Origin: Apostichopus japonicus
Taxonomy: Eukaryota > Echinodermata > Holothuroidea > Aspidochirotida > Stichopodidae
DNA: 64,000 nucleotides
NCBI RefSeq assembly: GCF_037975245.1
Contig: NC_092578.1
Span: 7,343,501 to 7,407,500 of the forward strand
Direction: 5' to 3'
Part shown: positions 9,231 to 22,700 of the stretch, piece by piece
Position numbering within the stretch: position 1 is the first letter of the stretch
Layout: each line of letters opens with the position of its first letter
Translations under genes and position numbers: made by a program
The notes under the pieces: generated by a model
What the model was told of the DNA's origin: nothing
What the model saw: only the letters and a program-made list of their open reading frames with translations
The model's database searches: none

Positions 9231-10688
9231 CCCTGATTACTTGACATCATACAGCCTCTAATGTTTGTTTATTTTCAATGCATAACATTGTTTATATTTT
9301 CATTTCCTATTCTCAAAAGAAGTGGATAACTTGGCTGCTAATTTTCTAGAAGATTGCAATATCTGAGGAATGCTTATAACAAAGGCAGAATTCTTAAGAT
9401 TCTAACATGACTGCTAAAATGGGTGAACCCTGACCATGCCCATTAGCAGAGGTGTCAATAGCCTTGCTATGCCCCCCTTTTTGTTTTAGGGAACTTCATT
9501 TTTCAATTATACTATGAATATGAAACACACTTTTCTTTACACCATATTGGGCCCCCTGTACTTTCCACAGCCCCTAATTGACGTCAGTCCCCATGAGCTC
9601 ACCCCTCCTCTCCCCCCCCCCCTGTCAGGCCTGCCCATTTGATCATTATATTCATGGCTGGTTGAAGGTATCCTGTACCATGATCATTAGGTTGCCAATA
9701 ATCACAAAATGCAGTCTATTTCAAATAACTGCAGAACTTGATTCAAGACTTGTTACAAAACCCAAGACAACACTTCATATGATACTTGTTACAACACTTC
9801 ATCAATAAATTAATAATAAAAGTGATGAATCACTACGAATAAATCAAACAGAGAACCCAAAGATAAGCACAAAGTAATTCAATATATGTCACAAAATACG
9901 GGTTTTATTTTCATTATTGTTGTGGAATCATTCTGAAATCAACTTAATTAAAAACAAACAAAACATGTTTTAAAATCCATAGGAAATTTGCACAAATTGT
10001 TACAGATGGTAGTATATATCTGATGGTAATTAAACAACAAGAAAATAGGAAAATTGCTAAATCAAGGAAATTAAATTTGGTTCACAAGGTATTTGATTTA
10101 AAAATTGCAGTTACATAGTTTTGGAATGTACTTTGATAAATACATAAATATTATTGTTATATTTGGAATATAGTCTGTACTGATAATCAATTGCATCAAA
10201 ATTAAATTACAAATTCATTACAAGATCCACCCCCCCCCCAATCCCTAATAATCACCAAAATCAAATAACAGTTATTCAATCAAAAATCAAATCAATCAAA
10301 ATATGAAATTTTTTAGTATCTACATGTACAGGTATGTGGATTAAATTTTAAATGAATGCATTTTTAGAGATACAAGGCACACAAAATTTGTAAAGAAATA
10401 TTTCCATATCTGATTGTACTTTGGGAATACATGGATAATGAAAGCAAAAATACTAATTAGAAAAAAATTAGAATCCATAATTTAAAAGAAGAAAAAAAAA
10501 AGCCTAGAGTGATGTCACAACCCTTTTTTTTCAGATATTAAAATGACCAATCTTGTACACAGTACAATACAACACGAAATAACCCAAAGTATAGTTGTAA
10601 GGGTCATAATGGACCATTTTTCATCGACTAAATAATAATTGTTTAAGGCGCTATGGATAGAAGAAAGTTGACAACAAACTTACAAGAA
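9231..10688. other. Non-coding AT-rich stretch
   Basis: No gene, RNA or mobile-element boundary was recognised. It contains short C-runs (9610 and 10230 regions) and A-rich sequence. It lies downstream of the minus-strand NOSTRIN-like gene, so part of it could be that gene's 3' untranslated region, which I cannot confirm. Confidence 0.5.
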
Positions 10689-10691
10689 AAA

Positions 10692-10975
10692 GCAGAGCTC
10701 AGGCAGGATAAGACTCAGTAACCCCAGGATTAGACCCAGTTACCCCATGATTAGATCCAGTTACCCCAGGATTAGACTCAGTTACCCCAGGATAAGACAC
10801 AGTTACCCCAGAATAAGACCCAGTTACCCCAGGATTAGACCCAGTTACCCCAGGATTAGACCCAGGTACCCCAGGATTAGACCCAGTTACCCCAGGATTA
10901 GACCCAGTTACCCCAGGATTAGACTCAGTTACCCCAGGATTAGACCCAGTTACCCCCACGATTATGAGTGATGCA
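10692..10975. repeat. 21-bp minisatellite (CAGTTACCCCAGGATTAGACC)
   Basis: About 13 tandem copies with few substitutions (GATTAGACT, GATAAGACA, GAATAAGACC, ACCCAGGTACC). The 7-codon period keeps a frame open on both strands with a repeated GVTGSNP-type translation. No start context, codon bias or partner domain supports coding, so I treat it as a minisatellite. Confidence 0.9.
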
Positions 10976-11640
10976 TACTTCATACTTTTGAATGAGCTTT
11001 CCAGCCCTCTGTTTTATGTGTTCTTTGACAATCAAGCTTTTTACAACATGTGACCATCGGATGTCCGATGAGCTGCTGGTGTCTCATGATGCTGATGAAG
11101 ATCTGACCCAGTTCTCACAAGTAATAAGGAGAGCAACATGTAGTATCCTAGTAAGAGTGTGTAGCTTGGTGACAAGATCCGGTGACAAGTCTATGTGTGG
11201 GGATGGAGGTGGGGGGGGGAGTTGAGGTTGGCAATGCTAATCTAGAATGAGTCTAGCTAAACCAGGGAGTAGCTATTGACATATATACACACACTACCTA
11301 TTTTTAAGTGCACTGTCATGAATTGCTGTTTTTGCAGTTTTACTGAAATACATCCCCATATCCTCTGCACTTCTTCCTCCAACCCCCCTCCCCCACCCCC
11401 CGGAATAACGTACTTGTTTTCAATTCAATTCAACTTTATTTCAACCAACAATGTTCAAAGAGAATTTACAGTGATGTGTTCAGACAAGAGAGTTAAAACA
11501 TGATAAATGGTTGAGGGGATAACGCAAGGAAGCTACTAAAAGCTTGTGGGATGTGAATCCCCTTTTACAGAGAGAAAAAAATCATACACAGGATTGGAAA
11601 GAACAATACGGTTAAACAGAAAGAATACTTATCAACAAGC
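10976..11640. other. Non-coding stretch with candidate poly(A) signal for the minus strand
   Basis: No recognisable gene. A TTTATT at about 11435 would read AATAAA on the minus strand, about 1.25 kb beyond the stop of the NOSTRIN-like gene. It is a possible but unproved 3' end. Short G and C runs are present. Confidence 0.3.
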
Positions 11641-11815
11641 TGTCGTAGTAAGTTTCTTACTAAGTAATTAATAAGAAACTTACTACGATACTTACTAAGT
11701 AACTTACTAAGAAACTTACTAAGTAACTTGCTTAGCTGAAGTAACTTATTAAGAAACTTACTAAGTAACTTGCTATGTAACTTACGAAGTACTTACAATG
11801 TTTCTTACAAAGTTT
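11641..11815. repeat. Degenerate AACTTACTAAGT tandem repeat
   Basis: A core of about 12 bases, AACTTACTAAGT with variants (GAAACTTACT, TAACTTGCT), repeats through the segment. On the plus strand it is full of CTTAC, the reverse complement of splice donor GTAAG, so the minus strand carries clustered donor-like words downstream of the NOSTRIN-like stop. Confidence 0.75.
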
Positions 11816-12428
11816 AGGTCGTGATTCCTCAAAAACAAACTAATAATAAAATTGTCCATTATCACATCATGTTACGCAAGGAAGAAACAAAGACGCCCCC
11901 CCCCACGCCCACCAATAAAAATAAGGAAGCAGGATGTACTTGGCAACCTGATAGCAGACTCAACTTGCCTTCAAAAAAAGGTTATTAAAAACACCATTCA
12001 TATCAAGAAACTCAAGCACTCTAAGTAGAACATCCAGCCATTTGTGACTTTTAAACACAAACACCCAGTACTAGAGCCAACTGCCAATCCATTGTGACAT
12101 ATTCAACAAATATTTCATCACCCAATGGAGACCGGTCGTAATCTCTCATCATGGTGATAATCACCAATTTTTTTTTTTTTTAACGTTCTCTAGGTTGTCA
12201 TAGCCTTGGAAAATTCTGTCCTGGTCCAAACTGTTAGGAGTTCTTCTGATAAATTTATGTCTTTTTTTTTTTCAATGAGAACCTCTAGAAAATTAGATAA
12301 GTGAATAATAAATGCAGTTTAAGTACACCACCTCTGTGGGGCCAACTTCTTTTAAAAGGAATAGCAAATCACATCAACTTATGATACAGGCATACGCGCA
12401 GTAAAAGAGATATATATATATATTTATA

Positions 12429-12465
<37 letters not shown>

Positions 12466-12689
12466 GTGTTTGATGTCAAGAAATCTGTGTGTCACCAAAA
12501 CACTGAAAACTTCTTAAAAGAGCATTAAAATCATTATACATTTGTGATATTCATCTCCCATATAACCACAGACATTAATTTACTATAACTGTTCATTACT
12601 TGATCTCAGTTGAACGCCAACTCATCGATCTTTGCTCCAAAAATTTTGTTCCTTCTTTCTTCCATTCTGTTTCTCTTCTCGGTAAACTC
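11816..12689. other. Probable 3' untranslated/intergenic sequence with a TA microsatellite
   Basis: Directly downstream of the minus-strand stop codon at 12690. It holds an interrupted TA repeat at 12411-12464 and poly-T runs near 12170 and 12260. No further SH3 or other coding similarity is seen. Confidence 0.4.
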
Positions 12690-12802
12690 TCACAATCCAT
12701 CTGCTTTCTTCACATACGATTCGGGGAATTGCCCCGTTATCCCGTTCACCGTACCGTTCCACCAACCGTCGTCATCCTTCTGTGTGACAAGAACCGAGTC
12801 CC
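12690..12802 (-). CDS. NOSTRIN-like coding exon 15, end of SH3 and stop (residues 507-543)
   Basis: It completes the SH3 domain: GDSVLVTQKDDDGWWNGTVN, then GQFPESYV and a TGA at 12692-12690. The acceptor is TTCTGCAG. The W-W pair and the P-x-x-Y-V end are the ligand-groove residues of SH3, so the domain should bind proline-rich partners. Confidence 0.93.
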
Positions 12803-13715
12803 CTGCAGAAGAAATGGACAAACCGTGTCGTTAATCGAGGGCCGGATGAAAAAAACAGTTTCTATACTAGGATTTACTTCGCTTTTTCCTTCTTCTTGCA
12901 TGGCGCTACAACTGACGCCCCAAAATTTGTAACTGTTACGCAGGAAAGAGTGGACAAATCATCCTTGAAGACTTCTGCCGTAGAGGTTATTGACCAATGA
13001 TTGTGGTAAAGTTACATCCACGAGCATTCCCCCCCCCCCCCCCCCGATAAATGCACTAAAATTACATTCACGGGCGTTCCCCTATAAATATGCTGAAATT
13101 ACATTCACAGGCTTTCCCTCAATTCCCCCCACCCCTCCCCCTGAAAAACTTTGATGGAGAACAGGCTGGTGGGGGGTGGTGGTAAAGACTCCTGTCCAGG
13201 TGAAAAAAATGGATGAGTTCACTCAGAATTTGACTATTCCCTTCAACCAATTGCTAAAAACTATATTAAATTTTTATATATATTATAAATTTTATTAAAT
13301 ACCCTGAAAAAAAAAACAAGACTCTCCCTTTCCCCAAAAGAGTAGATGCATTTTCTGAACCTTTCTCCATCTCCCCTTCCCTTCTTTAAAATATTAATTA
13401 TGACTTTAATATGCAACTGAAATTGAAAGTCTGATTCTGACAGAGTAACAACAATTATGAAATATGTCATTACGGTATCAACTCAAAATAAACGGCAAAA
13501 ACATTTCGTCAGACAGAACATTCTGTTATAAAATGTAGAACAACCACGAAAAATAATTCAATATATATTGATAATGTCAGTTAATTGGCTAAACGGTGGA
13601 TGGGAATAGAAAAATAATAAATAAAAAAATAAAAGTATAAAAAAAAAATAATAAAAAAAAAATAATAAAAAATAAAAAATAAAATAAAACAAAACAAAAC
13701 AAAACAAAACAAAAC

Positions 13716-13746
<31 letters not shown>

Positions 13747-16700
13747 AAATAAAAAAAAATAAAACTACATCATATCATGAAACCTAACCTGCTTTAAGGG
13801 CAAGCTCTCCTTCACCGGCTGGTTCAAAGTCATAGAGGGCGACATACTTTTCACCGCTATCTGGTTCGTCATCCCAATCATCTCCATCTTCGTCAAATGG
13901 AGTGTTCTGGGTGTTGGTCTGTGCAGCTGGTGGAGGAGCGGGAGCAGGTGGGGCTGCTGCAGCTACTGCAGCCGCAGCCGGTATTGGGTTAGCTGACGGT
14001 GGGGCTGGATCTGAAAAAACCCACAAAAGATCTAGACATGTGAATAACAATGGGTTAGGTTATTAAAAGACAATAGACAGAGATGCCAGCCTCTTGACAC
14101 AAAAAAAAAAAAAAGCCTGAATATCCTAAAAAATCAGATTTTGGAGAGAAAAATCAGATTTTCACGAAAACTCAACACTACCACGTTGGCCCCGGGCCAG
14201 TAAAATGTCAGAAAAATGTTTTACTGGTAAGACTGGCAAGTAAAATGTTTGCTTTTTCATTAACATTTAATGAGAAAATTGTAAAGCTGCCATTTCTGCG
14301 TATTTCCCGCCCATGTAGGCTTGTTGTTCAACGTGTTTGTTGGGGTTTTGGGGGTTACTGTACTTGTACATGTTTCTATGCGATTCTGCTTCCTTTAAAA
14401 AAAAAAAAATTTTTTTTTTAAATGTTTTTTTTTTTTTTTTGGAAAGATGAAAAATCGTATTTTTAAGAGGCAATATCGTATTATCGTATTCACTTGTTTT
14501 TATCGTACTAAATACAATAAAATCGTACTGGTTGGCATCTCTGAATAGAGGATTATCTTAATACGGATGGAAAGTTGCACATCTAGAGTCATGGGCGCAA
14601 CCACATATAGTTATGGGTGGGGGGAGGAGGAGGTTGTAGACATTGGCAAACCCCCCCAGCATAAAGCCAGGGGGGTTTGGTACCCCACCAGACCGACAGA
14701 ATATCACAAAAATGTGTTTTGTAAGATCTACACAAACATGTGACGTGTATATACTATACAACCTAAACAGTCGAAAAATTTTCGGAAAATATTGTTTCAA
14801 AAGGTGCACAAATATAGCAAAAGTTTTGCATCAAAGCAACCTTAATTTTAGTAAATTTTCTTAAGGTGGGAGAGGACACATTAGACCTCTCCCTTTCCTC
14901 TGAACAACCTACCGGTACATAAGACAAACATAGTTGTACCCCCTCTTTTTCCCAACCACCAAGTTAAAACTAAATGAAAGCCATCAAGTAATAACACAGT
15001 GTCTTTTCAAGGTTACATTGGTATGAGTTCAATCCAGGATGTAATATGTAGCCTACCATACCATCCTGCAAATTATTTCCCAATTCGCTTACTTTGTGGT
15101 GCGGCCACTGGTTGCACCTTGGTATTTTCCACTGACAAGTCCACAGTCATCCCAGACGCCGACGTTGTACTGACTGTCAAGGTAGCCTGGCCCTTCTGGT
15201 CTCGAGGAATATTCAAGAACGATTTCACTCCTCCCTGAAATGACGACGTCGACAAACTTAAGGAGTCACACTGTGACGGTATTATTTGATTAAAAATGAA
15301 CCCGTCTTGCACCACAAAAACTGATGCTAGAGATTATCAAACATTGATGATTCTTTAACCTCTACCCTGTGAGACTGTCTCCTTACTGATACGACATTTA
15401 TGGAGTGTCTTATATGGCTGCACAAGCAAGGTCGAAAGGAATTGATATGTTTGTATCCTATCACGAGAGGGGCATATTTTATAGGAGAAGAGTGTCTCTA
15501 TAAAAAGTAATAGAATAAATGCCATGCTTAGTTCTTAGTCCTTCCATCAAATGTTATATTGCTCTTTCAATATAGAGCAGGTAGTGCACGGAATGGATCT
15601 CACGGGTCAAAGTGAACTTTGGCACCCAATCTGCAGGTCAGAACACTAATGGAGGAGGTAACTACTCTTTTAAATTGACGATAGTACATTATATGGTCAA
15701 ATACAAGTCAGAAAGTTCCACATGTGCATTTGGTCATCTGTTATGCAGAGATATCCTATACTATATATATCCTATCTATATATCCTATCTATATATCCTA
15801 TCTATATATATCCTATCAATATATCCTATATATATATATATAAGATAAAAGATATATATATCTTATCCTATATATATCTTATCCTATATATCCTATCTAA
15901 ATATCCTATCTATATATCCTATCTATATATATATCCTATAATATATATAAGATAAAAGATATATCTTATCCTATATATATCCTATCCTATCCTATCCTAT
16001 ATATATCTTATCCTATATATCCAATCGTATACTATAGGAGTAGGCTCAAGACCTATATACAAAACTCAAGTCCTCAGAGTAGGCCTTTCCATTTTTTCAT
16101 GCTCATCCTTGCCGTAAGGTTCTTTTGGACACACGAATAGGTTCTGAAAACCTCTTGGGGCTGAGACTTTTTCGCTCAAGGGCCGCATAGTGGCATCGAG
16201 GGCCGTGCTTTGCCCTCTCGTGATGTAAAGAATAAACTTACACTCCTATCTTTCTCACTCCTTATATACGTGGCAACTGGATTGGAAGGTTTGGGTTTGG
16301 AGTTGACTGTTGCAAGGGCACAGACTAGTCTGTACCTCGATGCATTCCACAAATTTGTCATATCTTTATCCTGCCAAAACAAATCAAAAGAAAAATATTA
16401 AATAATTAAATTAAACATAGAGCAGAGTATAAATAAACCTTTAACACACAGGAGACAATAAATAGAACGTTGCCTCAAATAATACCTGAATGTTTTTATG
16501 AATTACATAAAAGGCACAATTATATTATGTGAGAGCTACAGTAAATACGTACATTTAAAAACCCAAATGAAGATCCCTTTCATTTTTATTCTTATCTGGG
16601 AACTGCGACTGGTATTTTTTCACAAAAATTCCAAAACTTGTCAAGAAATTTGATTTTAACTGTATTTCCTTTTTTGGAATAATGAATTTATAAATAAAAA

Positions 16701-19700
16701 GTTTCATAAAGATACTGTTTGTCTGAAAAGTTTGGATAATCATTCCAAATCTTCGTGTGTAGAAATTCTTGGGTGGAAAGAGATGAAGATCCTGGTATTG
16801 GAATCCTGATCGGTTTATACGAAAGGTGACATTTTTCTAGAAAAAGAACTTCTACAACCTTTGGATGGTCAAAAAATGGGAAGGGCAGTAGACCGGAATT
16901 GGACTGGTCCCCGAGAGATGTTACCAAACAGCTCTGGAGATGTTCAGTTGTTGTGAGGGGGGCAGGTAAGGGTGGAGTGAATCTTATGGAATCTTTGCAG
17001 AACTTGGCACAAAACACCCTGTTATGCAGCAAATATTGCTATAAAATAAGCACATTTTGCGCTGATTCTTTTCATAACTTTTTAAGTATAGCACTCAGAA
17101 AACTCTTTCTTATGTCATTTTGAAGAATATTGTGTCCTCTTTACAATGATGTGTCGTTATTTATTATTCGTGTGAACTAAACCCAGTACTTTTTAATCTG
17201 AAAAAGTAAAAACCACTTCGGAAAGCAGTGAACCTCTTCAAAGTATCCCTTTATCTTAATGATTACATTGTGCTCTCTGGAAGTGTTATTGTGTAACCAA
17301 TTTCTTTCCTATGCCAAAGAAAAGTTTGTCAACTCTTCTCTCTAGTGATATAAAATTTAACTTGATTGCTCGTACTGTTCACCAGCAAATCAAAAGCATC
17401 GTAAGAAATTTGTGGAGTCCTCCTTTACGCGGCTAATCTGAACACAGTACAGCGTACAGTGCTCTCACAGCAATTTCGGAGAGTGAAAACAGTAAAGCTT
17501 CCTGTGCGTGCAACAGCATTTAATTGTCCGACAACGGGCCGTTCATAGAGCAAAAGTTTCCATATGTACATTTTGCTGAGGTCACATGACGTCTTACCTG
17601 AATTGTTTCCAGGTACGAGTAATTTGGAGGCAGCTTATCCACAGATTTTCCTCCAGAACCTGAGTAAATAATTATTTATAATCAATTGACCACTAATCAA
17701 CCAATATCAATTTTATTACATTGAGATGCAAAAGTTCATTGACAAGAACACAATTGTTCAGAGTCATAAGAAATTCAACCATGCTGCCGCCTAGACTGTA
17801 TCTGTGGAGATATAGAAAAGTTTTCCAAAAAATACACAGGTGATTGCTGGTGCAATTGAAATAAAAACACACTGCGTGTTTTGTTTATTTTGCTTACGGC
17901 TTGCAAAAATGCTTGATTTGGCACATTGTAAAGAACATGATTCATGTAAATGCAGGCAATGGGAAATCTATTTCTGCTCAGTCAATATCACTAGTAACCA
18001 AACAACAACCCATCTTGAATAATGATCTAACATTTAATAAACGCTTGATATGCAGCACATGACCAGAAACACATTTGTTCTTTATTCCAATCTTGATAAT
18101 TTGTTCTCTTGCGAGATACATAATTTTAAAATTTATACATGTTATTCAGACGAGTACCCACTCGTGTAATATTTGGTTATGTCATACAAGAACCACATAT
18201 CAATCTTTGTACTTCACCAATCCAATAACAACCCTCCCCCCCACCCCCTCTCTCTACAATTGAAATTACTTTGTTGAAATTAGTTTGATTGTCAAGTTAT
18301 TTTCCAATGTAAAAGAAACTTTTAAGGAAGAAAACAGAGAATAAGTTGCTGATGCGTTGTCCACCATTGCAGTTGTATTATGACATTACAGAATGTCACA
18401 CAATGTACTTATCCTAATAAAATTAATGAATACCAACATGGTTTTATATTTCAGAAATTGAACAGCTATTGAGGTGGTGTGCTAAAACCAAAGTGTTTCC
18501 TTTTACCAGCTCTGAAAAACCTTTGCTATCCATGTAATGAGAAGGAGGCTGAAGGAGAATGGAATTGATATAACACTTTAGTCATAGAGAAGGACATCTC
18601 AACTTCAGTATTGGTAAGACTTCTATCAAGTCACACCTTTCTAGCACCGCATGCACCCCTTACCTCCCCCCCCCCCCTCCACCCAATCAAACATGAGATG
18701 TACACAAATCAACAACCTACTCTTTTGCTCTTTCTGCACGTTGTTGACCACGTTGTCGAGCATTTCCAACTTCCTCTGGAGATGATATTGACGATGCCTT
18801 TGAGAAAGACTGATGTTCATGTCATCCTCCTGAAATTAGAGGCCACACTTGAAAATAATGACATCAAAATGAAGTAAGAGAGGGAAAAACAAACCCAATT
18901 TAACTATTGAACTTCCAATTTATGTAATTATACCATGACCAGATATTTACAATAAACCAACCATGAAGTTTGATTTTTAAGCATTGTTGCCTTATTTCCC
19001 TTCTTTTTTTTTCTTTTCATTTTGACACATTTTTCAATAATCGAGATCCATGTCCATAATGCTGCACATTAATATAGCTCAACCAGCCTCCAAACTGAAT
19101 ACTTTCATTTCAAACTGCGAAGAATATGTGTGATTTATTTTGCATGTTTCTGATCTGTGGTTTTGCGTGTGAATACAAGTCCTATAAAAAAAGTGTATTC
19201 GCAATGAAATGGAATCATTTATAACCTCTTTTTAATTAAAAATTTAATTATTTAACATTTATTTATTTAATTTATTAACATTTATGTTAATTTGATGAAA
19301 CAAAATCCAGGTGGGTGTCTTTCATAGTTAGATTGATTGCAATCTCTCTTTTGTTTTTTCTGGTGTTAATTAACAGTAGATTTGGCACATCTAGTGCAAA
19401 CTGGTAAAGAAATGCAAAGAACCTGGTTTCTATATTTGTCTGATTTGCTACAAACAAAACACAACCTTGAAATTCAAGCAAATTTTGTACACCAAAGCAG
19501 AATATTTGTCATTGGGACAACATTTAGGCAAACATGTCACAAAAACTGCGATTTACATCATAGATCATCATGATTGATGTCAAAGGTCATTGCACTTGGT
19601 GCAAGTTTAGTGGTGTCTTTCATATCTTGGCATTCCTTCATGTTGCCATGGCTACCAAACTCAAGTAAATTACAAGTGTCCACAGACAGTTCCACACGTG

Positions 19701-22700
19701 AAACTTTTTACGGAAAAAAAAGGGAATATTGTTCGCAGAGTTAAGAATTCTCTCAAAAAATGTCCCTAAAAGGTTTAGCATCACTTACAAAACAATCGTA
19801 CAGCACTTGTTCTTCGGGAGTGGCCTGGTTACCCTTGACGATGGCATTCTGTACATCCGTTGCACACGTTACTGATGCAAAGCCGTTCTTCATTGCATCG
19901 TAATTCTGCAGCATAGATTTTAGAATTAGAATTAATATCATTGAAAAGCATGACGAAGAATAGACTCACCAATAGCTGTTTAATACAACAGAGGCTCAAT
20001 GTTGTTTGGTTATTTTCTTCATTATGTTTTGTTGAACAGCTCTATTATTACTGGTGATATGACAAAATCAAATTGAATAAAGCTTTTCTGAAAATAACTG
20101 AATGAGTTATGATCAGATTAAGGTGGACGGACCACAGGGACATAATGAAGTATTACCACTCAACCCTAAAAGCATTTTAATAGGAGGTCATTTTAGGTTA
20201 TAGATATAAGGTCATTTCAGGTAATTGATATAAGGTCATGTCAGGTACTAGCTATGGGTCATTCCAAATATTAGCTATAAGGTAATTTCAGATATTAGCT
20301 ATAAGGTCATTTCAGATATTAGCTATAAGGTCATTTCAGGTATTAGCTATAAGGTCATTTCAGGTACTAGCTATATAGGGTCATTCCAAGTATTAGCTAT
20401 AAGGTTATTTCAGGTATTAGCTATAAGGTCATTTCAGGTATTAGCTATAAGGTAATTTCAGGTATTAGCTATAAGGTAATTTCAGGTATTAGCTATAAGG
20501 TAATTTCAGGTATTAGCTATAAGGTAATTTCAGGTATTAGCTATAAGGTAATTTCAGGTATTAGCTGTAAGGTAATTTCAGGTATTAGCTGTAAGGTCAT
20601 GTCAGGTACTAGCTATAGGATCACTCCAAGTATTAGCTATGTCATTTCAGGTACTAGCTTTGAGGTTATTCCAAGTTTTAGTTTTAAGGTCATTTCATGT
20701 ATAAGCTATAAGGTAATTTCAGGTTGAGCTATAAGGTCATTTCAGGTATTAGCTATAAGGTCATTTCAGGTATTAGCTATAAGGTCATTTCGGGTATTAG
20801 CAATATCGTCATTCCAAATGTTAGCTATAAGGTCATATCAGGTATAAGCTATAAGGTCATTTCAGGTATTAGCTATAAGGTCATTTCAGGTATTAGCTAT
20901 AAGATCATTTCAGGTATTAGATATAAGGTCATTTCGGGTACTAGCTATAGAGGGTCATTCCAAGTTTTAGTTTTAAGGTCATTTCAGGTATAAGCTATAA
21001 GGTAATTTCAGGTTGAGCTATAAGGTTATTTCAGGTATTAGCTATAAGGTCATTTCAGGTATTAGCTATAAGGTCATTTCGGGTATTAGCAATATCGTCA
21101 TTCCAAATGTTAGCTATAAGGTCATATCAGGTATAAGCTATAAGGTACTTTCAGGTATTAGCTATAAGGTCATTTCGGGTATTAGCAATATCGTCATTCC
21201 AAATGTTAGCTATAAGGTCATATCAGGTATAAGCTATAAGGTACTTTCAGGTATTAGCTATTATGTCCCCTCAGTTTATATTTCAGCAATGAGGGTCATT
21301 TCAGTTCAATCCATTATCCCTTCAGGAGGAATATTTCACATCTGTGAAACATTGAAATCTGTTTTACTTGGATTAATAATTGATGCTTGGATAAGCGACA
21401 ACTTTTTCCTGTAATAGTAATCACTTATATGCATCAAACAAGCTTGATACAAAAACTGAGTGCACGAGCAGGTGTGTGACCGCACAAAGAAAATACATCC
21501 CCATCCATCGAAACAGGAATTTAACTTACGCCACGAATGAGGGGAATGATCTGTCCAAGGACATCTACAAACTTGATGATGATTTTCTTTATTTCCTCCA
21601 TGTAGGCGCTCTCGGAATTTTGGAGGGCGAACGCAGTGTGGTTCATGGTGATGATCCTCTGAAACCTTGTCTGCTCAGCCGTCTTCACGGCTTTGAAATA
21701 CTCCCGGTCTGCTTTGTTGATGGCTTCCGACGTCTTGCCATGTTTCGTGCTCAGCTGCGGAAGGAAAAACCAGAACTCTTAAGTCACAGGGAAGAGAAGA
21801 ATATTAAAGGAAAATGGCAGGCCGTGCACAAACACACGTTTCTGTGGAAATCGAACCCACAAAACTTTTGATCTTTATTTTTAAAGGGTTTTGAAACTTT
21901 TCCCCTCGATATTCTCCTCAATCCTTTGTTCCCGTTGTTATCGTGGGCACTCTAATTTTGAGTGCCGACATTTTATCATTAACCTGCCTTTACTTTTGGG
22001 ACCGAATCACTCTGCATGTTTGGAAAGGAATGAAGATAACAGAGAGTGAGAAAAGGGGCAAGGGGGTAAGGGAGAGAAGGACAAATGGGGAGATGGGAGG
22101 GGAGTAAGAGCAAGGGAACCTACCCCCCCTCAAATTTGGAGAAGAGAGTGAGTGTGTATATATCTCTATGCACAATGACTCTAACCATGACGATACAGCT
22201 TGAACTGTTAGTATACATGTGTCTTATTGACCAACGTACGTATCTATGTCCATCTTCGTCTGTGACCGTCTCTGTCCAGTATTAAAGTGTCAGTGAATAC
22301 TAGCTCATTACTTACAAGGGTGCGTGTACTCACCTTACTCCTTTCCTTCTGTGATAGCTCTTTGCCTTTATTGTTCTTAGTTGCCTCGGATCCCGCTGCT
22401 GTGCTTTCAAACTCCTTTGTCTTACTCAGCAAGTTCTTTTGAGCCTGTTGTGAAATGAAATTAAAGTGGCCATGACACGAAAATTTCAACTTCCTGTCAT
22501 TTTGGGATCCATCTAAGCATGCTCTCTAGAACATATATCAACCATTCTGCCAGTTAAAGATGAACGACAGTGATTTTTCACCATCGACGAAAAAATACGA
22601 TTTTATTCATGAGTATTCTAGTTGGTTTCCATTTTACACATGTGAAAATTCAAGTCAATCCGATGATGGGAAAGGCTTAAAAAAAATTCCTAAACTCGTT

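Noticed and set aside
10699-10983. Repeat-protein-like ORF (GVTGSNP units) on the minus strand
   Set aside because: The 21-bp minisatellite is open on both strands by arithmetic alone; no flanking coding sequence supports it.
13784-14050. PACSIN/syndapin as the identity of the F-BAR/SH3 gene
   Set aside because: The acidic patch before SH3 is reminiscent, but the F-BAR wording and the linker after the HR1-like helix fit NOSTRIN better.
17659-19789. Direct splice from exon 9 to exon 11 of the NOSTRIN-like gene
   Set aside because: Phases do not agree (0 into 1). The intervening exon at 18721-18829 restores the frame and adds an HR1-like helix expected at that place.
20724-21414. Long open frames with repeated SYKVISGI-type translation
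   Set aside because: They arise because the minisatellite period is 24 bp. They lie antisense to an intron of the NOSTRIN-like gene and show no start context or codon bias.
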